Source: Phyllobacterium bourgognense (GTDB taxonomy: Bacteria > Pseudomonadota > Alphaproteobacteria > Rhizobiales > Rhizobiaceae). From it: a stretch of DNA of 64,000 bases. A program made the position numbers and the translations under genes. This document shows positions 46,776 to 55,661 of this stretch, in pieces. The stretch's first letter is position 1; every line of letters starts with the position of its first letter. The stretch is from contig NZ_QPJM01000001.1 of NCBI RefSeq assembly GCF_003337575.1, forward strand, positions 558,001-622,000, in the 5' to 3' direction. The notes beneath the pieces were generated by a model. It did not search any database. It saw only the letters and a program-made list of their open reading frames with translations, and was not told the DNA's origin.

Positions 46776-46851
46776 AGATATGACCCATTCATACAACTTT
46801 GCGTAGGTGCCACAAGATGATAACATTCATAAGAAATTCTTTGAGGTAGTG

Positions 46852-47778
46852 ATGGATAGATTCGCAGCGATGAAGACGTTTGTCCGTGTTGCGGAGCTTG
46901 GTACTTTATCTGCAGCGGCGCGCGAACTCGGTCTGACCCAGCCGGCAGTCAGCCAGCAGGTGGCAGCTTTGGAGCGACATCTGGACGTGCGTCTTTTTCA
47001 CAGGTCTACGCGCCAGCTGGCGCTTACCGAAGGTGGCGAAACCTACTACCAGCATGCACGGCAAATCCTGCAGGCGGTGGACGAGGCGGAAGAAAGCGCT
47101 GGCGAACTATCCACGACGCTGCGCGGAAACCTTCGCGTTCATGGTCCTGTTGGTTTTGGCCAGATGCATCTTTCGCCCATAATCATCGAGTTTCAGCGCC
47201 TGCATCCGGACCTCACGATTGAACTTGTGCTCGATGATCGCTTTGCTGACCTGATTGCGGAGGGCGTCGACGTAGCGATCCGCTTCGGCGATCTGAAATC
47301 CTCCGATCTGATCGCAAGAAAACTTGCCACATTCGAACGCATTCTCGTGGCTTCTCCGGATTATATCGCTGCCCACGGCACGCCCCGGACACCGGACGAC
47401 CTTATCCAGCATCGCTACATCCGGTTCTCATGGTCACCACAGGGCGAATCGATTCCCCTGATCGGCCCTCATGGCCCTCTCGTAGCGCAAATCCGCTCTA
47501 CGTTCCTCGCCAACAACGCCTTTGTTCTGAACGAAGCTCTGTGCGCTAGTCTCGGCATCGGAGGGGCGCAAGTGCCCCTGGTCCAATCACTGCTTGATTC
47601 GGCCAAGCTCATTCGGATTCTTCCGGACTATGCCTATGCGCCGATGGATGTGCACGTGGTCTATGCGACTGCTCGCTTCCTGCCGCGCAAGGTGCGCGCC
47701 TTCATCGATCATCTGGCAACCAGTCTGCAGGCAATACCGGGCTTGCGCACAAATCGCATCCCTGAAAAGAACGTATAA
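46852..47778 (+). CDS. LysR-family regulator
   Basis: LysR-type regulator of 308 residues, start MDRFAAMKTFVRVAELGTLS, with helix-turn-helix AARELGLTQPAVSQQVAALE and effector domain VHGPVGFGQMHLSPIIIEF. The frame is open from 46807, but GAGG ahead of the ATG at 46852 and the match to the family decide the start. It is divergent from the PRISE-like reductase gene, whose upstream dyad is its likely target, and 19 bases upstream of the MAPEG gene, which it may co-transcribe. The inducer is unknown, perhaps an enone or quinone. Confidence 0.92.
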   Translation: MDRFAAMKTFVRVAELGTLSAAARELGLTQPAVSQQVAALERHLDVRLFHRSTRQLALTEGGETYYQHARQILQAVDEAEESAGELSTTLRGNLRVHGPVGFGQMHLSPIIIEFQRLHPDLTIELVLDDRFADLIAEGVDVAIRFGDLKSSDLIARKLATFERILVASPDYIAAHGTPRTPDDLIQHRYIRFSWSPQGESIPLIGPHGPLVAQIRSTFLANNAFVLNEALCASLGIGGAQVPLVQSLLDSAKLIRILPDYAYAPMDVHVVYATARFLPRKVRAFIDHLATSLQAIPGLRTNRIPEKNV

Positions 47779-47797
47779 ACGAATAACAGGAGGGACC

Positions 47798-48223
47798 ATG
47801 TCACAAACCGCAATTTTCTGGCCGATGATCGCGCTGACTTTCCTTATTTATTGTGTCTATGCCGTCCTTATGCTGCGCCGTCGGCAAGCCGTTCTCAGCG
47901 GCCAAGCCAGTGCAAGGGATTTCAAGGTCCCGCTCAAAGAGCCGGAGGCCAGCGTTGCGACGGTTCGCAATTTGATCAATCTCTACGAATTGCCGATGCT
48001 GTTTTATGTCGTCTGCCTGGCGCTCTATGCGGTCAACGGCGCCACGTTGGTTGCCGTAATCATCGCCTGGTGTTTTGTGGCAATGCGTGTGGCCCACACC
48101 TGTGTGCACATAACATCCAACCGCCTGCGCCTGCGCCAGCCGATCTTCGTCCTCGGCTTTATCCTCAATGGGGCTCTGTGGGTCATGCTGGCCCTGCACC
48201 TCGCCGTCCCGCCTGTGGTCTAG
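47798..48223 (+). CDS. MAPEG-family membrane protein
   Basis: A 141-residue integral membrane protein of the MAPEG (eicosanoid/glutathione metabolism) superfamily, with four hydrophobic helices and the characteristic PEASVATVRNLINLYELPMLFYVV stretch and a conserved Arg-rich VAHTCVHITSNRLRLRQPIF. Bacterial MAPEG proteins are thought to use glutathione or to have lost it; the substrate is unknown. AGGAGGG precedes the ATG. It likely forms one transcript with the LysR gene, and a repeat follows its stop. Confidence 0.87.
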   Translation: MSQTAIFWPMIALTFLIYCVYAVLMLRRRQAVLSGQASARDFKVPLKEPEASVATVRNLINLYELPMLFYVVCLALYAVNGATLVAVIIAWCFVAMRVAHTCVHITSNRLRLRQPIFVLGFILNGALWVMLALHLAVPPVV

Positions 48224-48308
48224 AGCAATTCCAGGAAAAGTGGGAACCGGTTTTACCAATCGGAATTGCGTCAAACAAAGTGTTAGAGCAATTCTGGAAT
48301 TGCTCTAA
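48224..48308. repeat. Rhizobial intergenic mosaic-like repeat with palindrome
   Basis: Between the MAPEG and oxyR stops the sequence runs GAGCAATTCCAGGAAAAGTG, GGAACCGGTTTT and GGAATTGCG: this is the pattern of a widespread rhizobial intergenic repeat (RIME-like). It ends in a perfect 12-base inverted repeat, TTAGAGCAATTC and GAATTGCTCTAA, with two bases between (48283-48308). The inner palindrome contains the oxyR stop codon and can terminate transcription in both directions. Copies elsewhere in the genome cannot be checked here. Confidence 0.75.
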
Positions 48309-49234
48309 GCGGCGAGTTCGTCCAGTTCATCCGCCGAAATCATCAACCGGCGACTGCAATCGACGATTGTAATCGCCAGCGCTTCGAAGTCCTCGCGCCG
48401 CTCGCTCTGCCTGCGCCAGATCAAGCCGATTTCGCGTGACGGTTCCGGATCGGCAAAAGCAACGATGCGTACGTTATTGCGGCTGGCTTCGGTACGCACG
48501 GCAATCTCGGGGATCAGCGTCAGTCCCATGCCGTGGCTGACCATCTGCAGCAGCGTCGCCATGCTGGTCGCGCCATAATTGACCAATTGGCGCTGCTTCA
48601 CATTGCTGCACACGGCAAGCGCCTGATCGCGCAGGCAATGACCCTCCTCAAGCAGAAGCAGCCGCTCAAGCGCCACGTGTTCCTGAGTCATGGGCGAGGT
48701 GAGAACGTCGATATCATTGTTGGAGGTTGCGATGAGGAAACGATCGCGAAACAGGGGTTTAGCGACCGTACCGTCGCCTTCGATCGGTAGGGCGGCTATG
48801 ATGGCGTCGAGATCGCCAAGGCGCAGATCCTCCACCAGTTTTGAGGTAACGGCTTCACGTAGCTCGATCGCAAGCTCGGGATAGGCTTCGCGGAGATCCG
48901 GAATCAGCAGCGGCAGCAGATAAGGCGCAATCGTCGGAATAATGCCAAGTCGCAGCCGCCCTCTCAATGTACCACGCCTCTGACCCGCAAGTTCTTCGAG
49001 CGAGCGAATTTCATCGAGAATGCCGCGTATACGCGGCAGAAGACGCCTGCCCATCTCCGTAAGGACGACCGTTCGCCGTGTCCGCTCAAACAGCGTGGCT
49101 CCCAGCAGCAGCTCCATTTCGGCGATTTGTGCCGAAAGGGCAGGCTGGGATATGCGTGCCATCTCGGCAGCTTTGCGGAAATGCAGCGTGTTGGCGAGAA
49201 TGTCGAAATAGCGCATTTGGCGAACTGAAAACAT
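48305..49234 (-). CDS. oxyR: Hydrogen peroxide-sensing regulator OxyR
   Basis: LysR-type peroxide sensor of 309 residues. The helix-turn-helix is followed by the effector domain with the two redox cysteines, Cys200 and Cys209, in EEGHCLRDQALAVC, and the later TLLQMVSHGMGLTLIPE, both as in E. coli OxyR (Cys199 and Cys208). Oxidation forms a disulfide and activates defence genes. It is divergent from katA with about 140 bases between starts, the classic arrangement, and its stop lies in the inverted repeat shared with the MAPEG gene. Confidence 0.96.
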   Translation of the reverse strand: MFSVRQMRYFDILANTLHFRKAAEMARISQPALSAQIAEMELLLGATLFERTRRTVVLTEMGRRLLPRIRGILDEIRSLEELAGQRRGTLRGRLRLGIIPTIAPYLLPLLIPDLREAYPELAIELREAVTSKLVEDLRLGDLDAIIAALPIEGDGTVAKPLFRDRFLIATSNNDIDVLTSPMTQEHVALERLLLLEEGHCLRDQALAVCSNVKQRQLVNYGATSMATLLQMVSHGMGLTLIPEIAVRTEASRNNVRIVAFADPEPSREIGLIWRRQSERREDFEALAITIVDCSRRLMISADELDELAA

Positions 49235-49375
49235 GATAAGTAAATCCTATCAATAATCATTCTAAAATCAATTGGAAACTATGATTAGAAAGGTTCTATG
49301 GTGTGGTTGAGAACGTGGCTGCGCAAGCGCGCCTGCGGTTCCTATTGTCAGAACGCGAGATTCGAGGAGAAGCCA
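49235..49375. promoter_or_regulatory. oxyR-katA control region
   Basis: AT-rich divergent control region. Repeated CTAT/CTAA half-sites occur at 49247, 49262, 49279 and 49296, spaced 15-17 bases; this suggests several LysR-type half-sites but does not match the strict E. coli OxyR layout. OxyR binding is inferred from the gene pair, not proven by the motif. Confidence 0.45.
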
Positions 49376-50872
49376 ATGGCTGACCGTCCAACATTGACGA
49401 CAACCGCCGGTGCACCGGTATCCGACAACCAGAATTCCAGAACCGCCGGCGAGCGCGGTCCTGTTCTGCTGGACGATTATCAGCTCCTGGAAAAGCTTGC
49501 GCATCAGAATCGCGAGCGCATCCCTGAGCGTGTTGTTCACGCCAAGGGCTGGGGCGCGTTCGGCACACTGAAAATCACCGGCGACATTTCCAAATACACC
49601 AAGGCCAAGGCTCTGCAGCCCGGCACCGAGACGCCGTTGCTTCTGCGTTTTTCCACGGTTGCTGGTGAACTTGGCGCAGCCGATGCCGAGCGTGACGTGC
49701 GCGGCTTTGCGCTGAAGTTCTACACCAGCGAAGGCAATTGGGATCTCGTCGGCAACAACACGCCGGTCTTCTTCGTCCGCGATCCGTTGAAGTTCCCCGA
49801 TTTCATCCACACGCAGAAGCGTCATCCGCGCACCAATATGCGCTCCACCACAGCCATGTGGGATTTCTGGTCACTGTCGCCGGAAAGCCTGCATCAGGTG
49901 ACGATCCTCATGTCTGACCGCGGCCTGCCCGTCGCGCCGATGTACATGAACGGCTACGGTTCCCACACCTATTCGTTCTGGAACGATGCGGGCGAGCGTT
50001 TCTGGGTGAAGTTCCACTTCAAGACGCAGCAGGGCCACAAGTTCTACACCAATGCCGAGGCCGAGACACTCATCGGCAAGTCACGCGAATCCTATCAGGA
50101 AGAGCTGTTCGGCGGCATCGAGCGCGGCGAGTTCCCGAAATGGACTGTCCAGGTCCAGATCATGACCGAGACACAGGCGGAACAAACCTCATACAATCCG
50201 TTCGACCTGACGAAGGTCTGGCCGCACGGTGAATTCCCGCCGCTCGAAATCGGTGTCATGGAACTCAACCGCAACGCCGACAACTACTTCGCCGAGATCG
50301 AGCAGGCGGCGTTTTCGCCTTCCAATGTCGTGCCCGGCATCGGCCACTCGCCGGACAAGATGCTGCAGGCCCGCGTCTTCTCCTATGCGGACGCCCATCG
50401 CTATCGCCTCGGCACGCACTACGAAGCGCTCCCCGTCAACCAGCCGAAATGCCCGGTCCATCATTACCACAAGGATGGCCAGATGAATTTCTTCGGCCAG
50501 AAGACCGGCAATGTCGACGCTTATTACGAGCCGAACAGCTTCTCCGGTGCTGCAGAACAGCCATCGGCGAAGGAACCGCCTCTGAAGCTTTCGGGTGATG
50601 CGGGCCGCTATAATCACCGAATCGGCAATGATGATTACGGCCAGGTGACGGCCTTGTTCAACCTGTTCGATGCCGGTCAGCGCTCGCGCCTGTTCTCCAA
50701 CATTGCCGCAGCGATGGATGGCGTCCCGGGGGTAATCATAGAGCGCCAGCTCGTACATTTCAGCCGTGTTCATCCTGAGTATGAGGCTGGCGTGCGTGCG
50801 GCATTGAAGGAAGCACACGGTTACGAGGCGAGCACTATCTCGCAGGAAGAAAAAGGCGTCGCGGCCGAGTAA
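49376..50872 (+). CDS. katA: Monofunctional haem catalase
   Basis: Small-subunit (clade 3-type) catalase of 498 residues that breaks down H2O2 in the cytosol. Catalytic His55 lies in [13 protein letters not shown], the partner Asn in [15 protein letters not shown], and the haem-binding Tyr in [14 protein letters not shown]. The frame extends upstream, but the ATG at 49376, with GGAGAAG ahead, fits the family. Divergence from oxyR shows it as a likely member of the peroxide regulon. The C-terminal ends (about EAHGYEAST) are normal. A palindromic repeat follows. Confidence 0.97.
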   Translation: MADRPTLTTTAGAPVSDNQNSRTAGERGPVLLDDYQLLEKLAHQNRERIPERVVHAKGWGAFGTLKITGDISKYTKAKALQPGTETPLLLRFSTVAGELGAADAERDVRGFALKFYTSEGNWDLVGNNTPVFFVRDPLKFPDFIHTQKRHPRTNMRSTTAMWDFWSLSPESLHQVTILMSDRGLPVAPMYMNGYGSHTYSFWNDAGERFWVKFHFKTQQGHKFYTNAEAETLIGKSRESYQEELFGGIERGEFPKWTVQVQIMTETQAEQTSYNPFDLTKVWPHGEFPPLEIGVMELNRNADNYFAEIEQAAFSPSNVVPGIGHSPDKMLQARVFSYADAHRYRLGTHYEALPVNQPKCPVHHYHKDGQMNFFGQKTGNVDAYYEPNSFSGAAEQPSAKEPPLKLSGDAGRYNHRIGNDDYGQVTALFNLFDAGQRSRLFSNIAAAMDGVPGVIIERQLVHFSRVHPEYEAGVRAALKEAHGYEASTISQEEKGVAAE

Positions 50873-50885
50873 ATACTCGACGTTC

Positions 50886-51008
50886 CTTGCCCTCCCCCTT
50901 GTGGGGAGGGGCAGAGCAAAGCGACGGGGAGGGGTCTTTCTTTTTTCTGACCAATAAACCCCTCCCTGCTGCTGACGCAGCCTCCCTCCCTACAAGGGGG
51001 AGGGTAAG
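50886..51008. repeat. Long imperfect palindromic repeat after katA
   Basis: Outer arms CTTGCCCTCCCCCTTGTGGG (from 50886) and CCCTACAAGGGGGAGGGTAAG (to 51008) are inverted; inner arms GGGAGGGGT and ACCCCTCCC lie between. The whole can fold as one hairpin of about 123 bases. Such GC-rich palindromic units recur in rhizobial genomes, but copy number cannot be seen from one window. It may stop transcription or stabilise mRNA. Confidence 0.65.
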
Positions 51009-51052
51009 AAGCGCCACCGTTGGCGCCATATCCATAAGAGAACGAACAAATC

Positions 51053-51082
51053 AGAAAGCCGGGGCTCCATGCTCCGGCTTTC
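51053..51082 (+). terminator. Terminator after katA
   Basis: AGAAAGCCGG and CCGGCTTTCT pair with a ten-base loop, followed by TTTCTT. It can end transcription from katA before the methyltransferase gene and has the form of a Rho-independent terminator. Confidence 0.8.
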
Positions 51083-51135
51083 TTTTCTTGCCGGGCCCAT
51101 GTATGCGACACTCTTGATAAGAAAAAGGAATGCAT

Positions 51136-52425
51136 ATGCGACTTGGTGGACGCCTGCAGGCGGCAATCGAAGTTCTGGACGATATTGAAAATCGCAAGCG
51201 GCCGGCTTCCGACGCCTTGAAGGATTGGGGATTATCGCACCGCTTTGCCGGTGCGGGTGATCGCGCGGTCATCGGCAATATCGTCTATGACGCCCTCAGG
51301 CGGAAACTGTCGCTTGCCTGGCGCATGGATAGCGACGCAGCGCGTCATATCGCCTTTGGTGTCCTGCTTTCCGATGCGGAACTCGACATCGAGGATATCA
51401 ATGTCGCTCTCGAAGGTGATAAATTCGCGCCGGAACCGCTGGAAGCCGAACGCATGGCGGTCTGGGCTGGTCGCGATCTCAATTCCGCACCAGATCATAT
51501 TCGCGCCGACGTTCCGGAATGGTGCATTCCGCATTTCCAGGCGATCTTTGGCGACAGATGGGTCGAGGAAGCGGCAGCCCTCAGCGACCGCCCACCGGTC
51601 GACCTGCGGGTCAATACGCTCAAAGCCGATCGCGACAAGGTTCTAAAGGAACTCGCGCGTGCTGGTGCCAATCCCGCGCCCTTGCTGGAAACTGCGGTGC
51701 GCGTCCCGCCTCTGCGCGCCATGGGTCGCCATCCGAACGTACAGGCGGAACCCGCCTTCCAGCGCGGCCTGTTCGAAGTACAGGATCTCGGCTCGCAGCT
51801 CGCGGCGAAACTCTCAAACGCTAAGGCTGGCGAACAGGTGCTCGACTATTGCGCCGGGGCGGGGGGCAAGACCTTGGCACTTGCGGCAGAGATGGGCAAC
51901 AAGGGGCAGATCCATGCCTATGATGCCGAGCGCGCTCGCCTTGCACCCATTTTCGACCGGCTGAAACGGGCAGGGGTACGCAATGCGCAGGCCCATGCCA
52001 ATATCAACGATCTTGCCCCACTCGAAGGCCAGATGGATATGGTTCTGGTCGATGCGCCATGCACCGGTTCCGGCACATGGCGGCGCAGGCCTGACGCCAA
52101 GTGGCGCCTCAGCGACCAGCAGCTCGAGCGCCGCGAAGTGGAGCAACGCGAGGTTTTAGACGCGGCGAAGGCTTACGTGAAACCGGGCGGCCGGCTCGTC
52201 TACATAACCTGTTCGCTGTTCGCGCCAGAAAACGGCGACCAGGTCGCAGCTTTCCTTGATGCCAACAGCGGATACAGTGCCGTCGATACGCAACCCTTAT
52301 GGGACCAGGCAGTGTCCACAGAGTCGGGATTGAAGCCGCTGTTTAAAGGCGGAACAACAATTCTTTCCCCGTTATCCACCTCGACCGATGGTTTTTTCAT
52401 TTCAGTTCTCGGGCGGCAAAAATAA
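51136..52425 (+). CDS. RsmB/NOP2-family RNA (cytosine-5) methyltransferase
   Basis: S-adenosylmethionine-dependent cytosine-5 methyltransferase (429 residues) of the RsmB/Nol1/Nop2/Sun family, likely acting on 16S rRNA. An N-terminal NusB-like helical part (MRLGGRLQAAIEVLDDIENRKR onward) is followed by DYCAGAGGKTLALA (SAM site), DAPCTGSGTWRRRPD (catalytic Cys) and VYITCSLFAPENG (second Cys). ATGs at 51130 and 51136 compete; AAGGA spacing favours 51136. It may be co-transcribed with the nucleosidase gene 43 bases downstream. Confidence 0.92.
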   Translation: MRLGGRLQAAIEVLDDIENRKRPASDALKDWGLSHRFAGAGDRAVIGNIVYDALRRKLSLAWRMDSDAARHIAFGVLLSDAELDIEDINVALEGDKFAPEPLEAERMAVWAGRDLNSAPDHIRADVPEWCIPHFQAIFGDRWVEEAAALSDRPPVDLRVNTLKADRDKVLKELARAGANPAPLLETAVRVPPLRAMGRHPNVQAEPAFQRGLFEVQDLGSQLAAKLSNAKAGEQVLDYCAGAGGKTLALAAEMGNKGQIHAYDAERARLAPIFDRLKRAGVRNAQAHANINDLAPLEGQMDMVLVDAPCTGSGTWRRRPDAKWRLSDQQLERREVEQREVLDAAKAYVKPGGRLVYITCSLFAPENGDQVAAFLDANSGYSAVDTQPLWDQAVSTESGLKPLFKGGTTILSPLSTSTDGFFISVLGRQK

Positions 52426-52468
52426 AGATAGAAACTGGCCGCATCATTCCTGGAGATAGAGAATAGGC

Positions 52469-53119
52469 GTGCAGGCTGATATGTTCGAGGATGTAACGAT
52501 GATCGGCGGGAAACGCGTCCTTTTTGTCATGGCTGTGGATGCGGAATACGGCCCGTATCTGCAGCGGCTGTTCACACCGCTGATTACCGGTGTGGGGCCG
52601 GTGGAGGCCGCTGTAAGCGTGTCGGCGACGCTGGCGAGCCTTGCCGCAAACGGCGCGCTGCCGGATCTTGTCGTATCGCTGGGTTCAGCCGGTTCGCGCA
52701 CACTCGAACAGACGGAAGTTTACCAGGTCACCAGCGTTTCGTACCGCGACATGGATGCTTCTGCGCTTGGGTTCAAGAAAGGCGCAACGCCGTTTCTGGA
52801 TTTGCCGGTTATCGTCCCGCTTGGCTATCGCATACCCGGCGTCAAGGAAGCTTCGCTATCGACCGGCGCCAACATCGTTTCCGGCAGCGCCTATGATCAA
52901 ATCGATGCGGATATGGTGGAGATGGAAACGTTCGCCGTGCTGCGCGCATGCCAGCGCTTCGAGCTGCCGCTCGTCGGCTTGCGCGGCATTTCAGATGGCT
53001 CGGCGGACCTTCGTCATGTGGATGACTGGAAGGAGTATCTCCACGTCATCGATCAAAAACTGGCAGTGGCAGTCGAGGCGATGGCTGCAGCGATTGAGGA
53101 TGGAACGATTATTATCTAA
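52469..53119 (+). CDS. mtnN: 5'-methylthioadenosine/S-adenosylhomocysteine nucleosidase
   Basis: Hydrolyses methylthioadenosine and S-adenosylhomocysteine to release adenine, recycling products of methylation and polyamine synthesis. The 216 residues have the phosphorylase/hydrolase family's VGPVEAAVSVSATLASLA, the VSLGSAGS strand, and the catalytic YDQIDADMVEMETFAVL and GLRGISDGSA. The GTG start at 52469 is one of several choices; ATG at 52481 and at 52499 are alternatives, the last with a GAGG nearby. It follows an rRNA methyltransferase gene, whose by-product it removes. Confidence 0.88.
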   Translation: MQADMFEDVTMIGGKRVLFVMAVDAEYGPYLQRLFTPLITGVGPVEAAVSVSATLASLAANGALPDLVVSLGSAGSRTLEQTEVYQVTSVSYRDMDASALGFKKGATPFLDLPVIVPLGYRIPGVKEASLSTGANIVSGSAYDQIDADMVEMETFAVLRACQRFELPLVGLRGISDGSADLRHVDDWKEYLHVIDQKLAVAVEAMAAAIEDGTIII

Positions 53120-53164
53120 GATTTTTTCTATATTTTTATTGATACTGAAAAGTGATACTACTAT

Positions 53165-53394
53165 ATGAATTTGAGCAAGAACCATCGGGCTACACTTGCG
53201 GCTATTTTTGCCGACCCTGTTCGATCCTGGTCGCGTGTCGGGCAGATGTAAGTGAAGGGGAGGGATCACGAGTGCGAGTCAGCTTGAATGGCATCCGTGC
53301 GGTTTTTCACCGGCCGCATCCGCAAAAGGAAACGGATAAGGGAGCAGTCAAATCGGTGCGGCGGTTCTTGTCCGAAGCGGAGATACGACCATGA
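53165..53394 (+). pseudogene. hicA-like toxin gene, frameshifted and shortened
   Basis: The ATG at 53165 reads MNLSKNHRATLAAIFADPVR SWSRVGQM and stops at TAA (53249-53251). A different frame over the following bases reads SEGEGSRVRVSLNGIRAVFH and RPHPQKETDKGAVKSVRRFL up to 53394. Joined, the two parts match an HicA-type toxin (IFADPV, ..SGSRV, FHRPHP), but the helix between them is missing and the frame shifts near 53240. The intact hicB overlaps the end. So the toxin is very likely dead, and its antitoxin is left alone. Confidence 0.75.
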
Positions 53395-53720
53395 CCATGA
53401 TGCACTACAAGGGATATGAAGCCGTCATAGAGTTTGACGAAGAAGCCGATATTTTCCATGGGGAAGTGATTAATCTGCGGGACGTGATCACTTTCCAGGG
53501 CTCATCGGCACTCGAACTCAAGCAAGCTTTTGCCGATTCGATTGAAGACTATCTGGCATTTTGTGCCGAACGCGGCGAAGGGCCAGAAAAGCCGTTCTCC
53601 GGTCAATTTATCGTACGCACCGAGCCAATCCTCCACAAGGCGATCTCCATTGCCGCACGGCGAGCTGGTGTCAGTTTAAACAAATGGGTCGTCACAACTC
53701 TGGAACGTTCTATCCCCTGA
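53391..53720 (+). CDS. hicB: HicB-family antitoxin
   Basis: A 109-residue antitoxin with the HicB fold: an N-terminal HicB-like domain (YKGYEAVIEFDEEADIFHGE, GEVINLRDVITFQGSSALEL) and a C-terminal ribbon-helix-helix (KAISIAARRAGVSLNKWVVT) that binds its own promoter. It overlaps the hicA end by four bases (ATGA at 53391). Normally it neutralises HicA; here hicA appears broken, so it may act only as a DNA-binding repressor. Alternative starts exist two codons later. Confidence 0.92.
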   Translation: MTMMHYKGYEAVIEFDEEADIFHGEVINLRDVITFQGSSALELKQAFADSIEDYLAFCAERGEGPEKPFSGQFIVRTEPILHKAISIAARRAGVSLNKWVVTTLERSIP

Positions 53721-53843
53721 CGAGATGTGTCAGCGCGTCAGAATTGCAATCGCTTCATCCATCCTGTGAACGATCGGAATCACTTTTGTCGTAGGTGCCA
53801 GTAACCCATTGCGCCGACTCGACATTTGCTTTAAAGGCCCGCC

Positions 53844-55406
53844 ATGAACACACCCACTCATCCAGATACAGTCCTCATCGTCGATTTCGGCAGTCAGGTG
53901 ACGCAGCTGATTGCACGGCGCGTGCGTGAAGCCGGCGTCTATTCCGAGATCGTTCCCTTCCAATCCGCAGGCGAAGCCTTCCACCGCATCAACCCGAAAG
54001 CAGTCATCCTCTCGGGCAGTCCGCACTCCACTGTCGACATCGGCAGTCCGCGCGCACCGCAGGAAGTCTTCGACGCCAATATCCCGGTTCTCGGTATCTG
54101 CTATGGCGAGCAGACCATGTGCGCCCAGCTCGGCGGCAAGGTCGAGGCAGGCCATCACCGCGAATTCGGCCGTGCCTTTCTCGACATTCAGGAAGAATGC
54201 GCGCTGTTCGACGGCGTCTGGGCCAAGGGCACACGCCATCAGGTGTGGATGAGCCATGGCGACAAGGTTATGGAGATACCCGATGGCTTCAAGGTCGTCG
54301 GCACTTCCACGGGCGCGCCCTTCGCGGCGATCGCCAACGAGGCCAAAAAATATTACGCCGTGCAGTTCCACCCGGAAGTGGTGCACACGCCGGATGGGGC
54401 GAAGCTTCTTGAAAACTTCGTCCATCGCATCGCAGGTATCGAAAGCGACTGGTCGATGTCGGCCTACCGCGAAAAAGCGGTTGATCTCATCCGCAAGCAG
54501 GTCGGCGACAAGAAAGTCATCTGTGCTTTGTCCGGCGGTGTCGACTCGTCCGTTGCGGCCCTGTTGATCCATGAAGCAGTTGGCGACCAGCTGACTTGCA
54601 TCCTCGTCGATCATGGCCTGATGCGTAAGAACGAGGCGGCAGATGTCGTCCAGATGTTCCGCGAGCATTACAATCTGCCATTGATTCTCGTGAACGCGCA
54701 GGATCGGTTCATTGGTGCGCTCGAAGGCGAATCCGACCCCGAGAAGAAGCGCAAGACGATTGGCAGGCTTTTCATCGAAGTCTTTGAAGAGGAAGCCAAA
54801 AAGCTTGGCGGTGCTGATTTCCTCGCGCAGGGCACGCTCTACCCCGACGTCATCGAAAGTGTATCGTTCACCGGCGGTCCTTCGGTGACGATAAAATCGC
54901 ATCATAATGTCGGCGGTCTTCCCGAACGCATGAACATGAAGCTGGTCGAGCCGCTGCGCGAACTCTTCAAGGATGAAGTGCGGGTGCTCGGCAAGGAGCT
55001 TGGCTTGCCGGAGCATTTCATCGGCCGTCATCCCTTCCCGGGACCGGGTCTCGCGATACGCTGCCCAGGCGGCATCACCCGTGAGAAGCTGGAAATCTTG
55101 CGCGAAGCCGACGCGGTCTATCTCGACGAGATCCGCAAGGCCGGTCTCTACGATGTTATCTGGCAGGCTTTTGCCGTGCTGCTGCCGGTGCAGACCGTCG
55201 GCGTCATGGGCGATGGCCGTACCTACGAGTTCGTCTGCGCCCTGCGCGCAGTAACCTCGGTCGACGGCATGACTGCGGATTTCTACCACTATGACATGGG
55301 TTTCCTTGGACAGGCTGCAACCCGCATCATTAATGAGGTCAAAGGCATCAACCGCGTTGTCTATGATGTGACTTCAAAGCCGCCCGGTACAATCGAGTGG
55401 GAGTGA
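53844..55406 (+). CDS. guaA: GMP synthase (glutamine-hydrolysing)
   Basis: Converts XMP to GMP with glutamine and ATP. The 520 residues hold an N-terminal class I glutamine amidotransferase (Cys in [10 protein letters not shown], then [13 protein letters not shown] with the His-x-Glu of the triad) and a C-terminal ATP pyrophosphatase with the P-loop [11 protein letters not shown] and [12 protein letters not shown]-like part; the dimerisation domain follows with [11 protein letters not shown]. Its substrate producer guaB is about 8.7 kb upstream. Broken and intact hicAB genes lie directly in front. Confidence 0.98.
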   Translation: MNTPTHPDTVLIVDFGSQVTQLIARRVREAGVYSEIVPFQSAGEAFHRINPKAVILSGSPHSTVDIGSPRAPQEVFDANIPVLGICYGEQTMCAQLGGKVEAGHHREFGRAFLDIQEECALFDGVWAKGTRHQVWMSHGDKVMEIPDGFKVVGTSTGAPFAAIANEAKKYYAVQFHPEVVHTPDGAKLLENFVHRIAGIESDWSMSAYREKAVDLIRKQVGDKKVICALSGGVDSSVAALLIHEAVGDQLTCILVDHGLMRKNEAADVVQMFREHYNLPLILVNAQDRFIGALEGESDPEKKRKTIGRLFIEVFEEEAKKLGGADFLAQGTLYPDVIESVSFTGGPSVTIKSHHNVGGLPERMNMKLVEPLRELFKDEVRVLGKELGLPEHFIGRHPFPGPGLAIRCPGGITREKLEILREADAVYLDEIRKAGLYDVIWQAFAVLLPVQTVGVMGDGRTYEFVCALRAVTSVDGMTADFYHYDMGFLGQAATRIINEVKGINRVVYDVTSKPPGTIEWE

Positions 55407-55431
55407 AGGGGTAGTACAAAACGGCGAGCCG

Positions 55432-55584
55432 GTGGCTAAGTCATACTTTGGTTTGACATTGATGGTGAACCAAGTCCGAAGGGGTGGGGTCACCGATGTA
55501 GGAATGATGCGAAAGCGCCAGGGTCGTTTTGCCTTCAATCCTGTCCCGACACTGAAAGAGCAATTCGAGGCAATCGTCGCCTGA
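55432..55584 (+). CDS. Possible 50-residue protein
   Basis: A GTG at 55432 opens a frame reading AKSYFGLTLMVNQVRRGGVT, then DVGMMRKRQGRFAFNPVPTL and KEQFEAIVA before the TGA at 55582. Composition is protein-like and mildly basic, but the ribosome binding site is weak, no family is recognised, and it could be a fragment. It lies at the start of the accessory block after guaA. ATG at 55462 is another possible start. Confidence 0.25.
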   Translation: MAKSYFGLTLMVNQVRRGGVTDVGMMRKRQGRFAFNPVPTLKEQFEAIVA

Positions 55585-55661
55585 ATCCGTCCAGAAGCAC
55601 GCGAACCGCGTCGGTTCAAAAAATTGCAACACAACCGTCCAAATTGGGCGGCGCGCTGGAC

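Noticed and set aside
53730-55289. A 519-codon frame on the strand opposite guaA
   Set aside because: It mirrors guaA exactly and has no family match; it is a shadow of the GC-rich gene.
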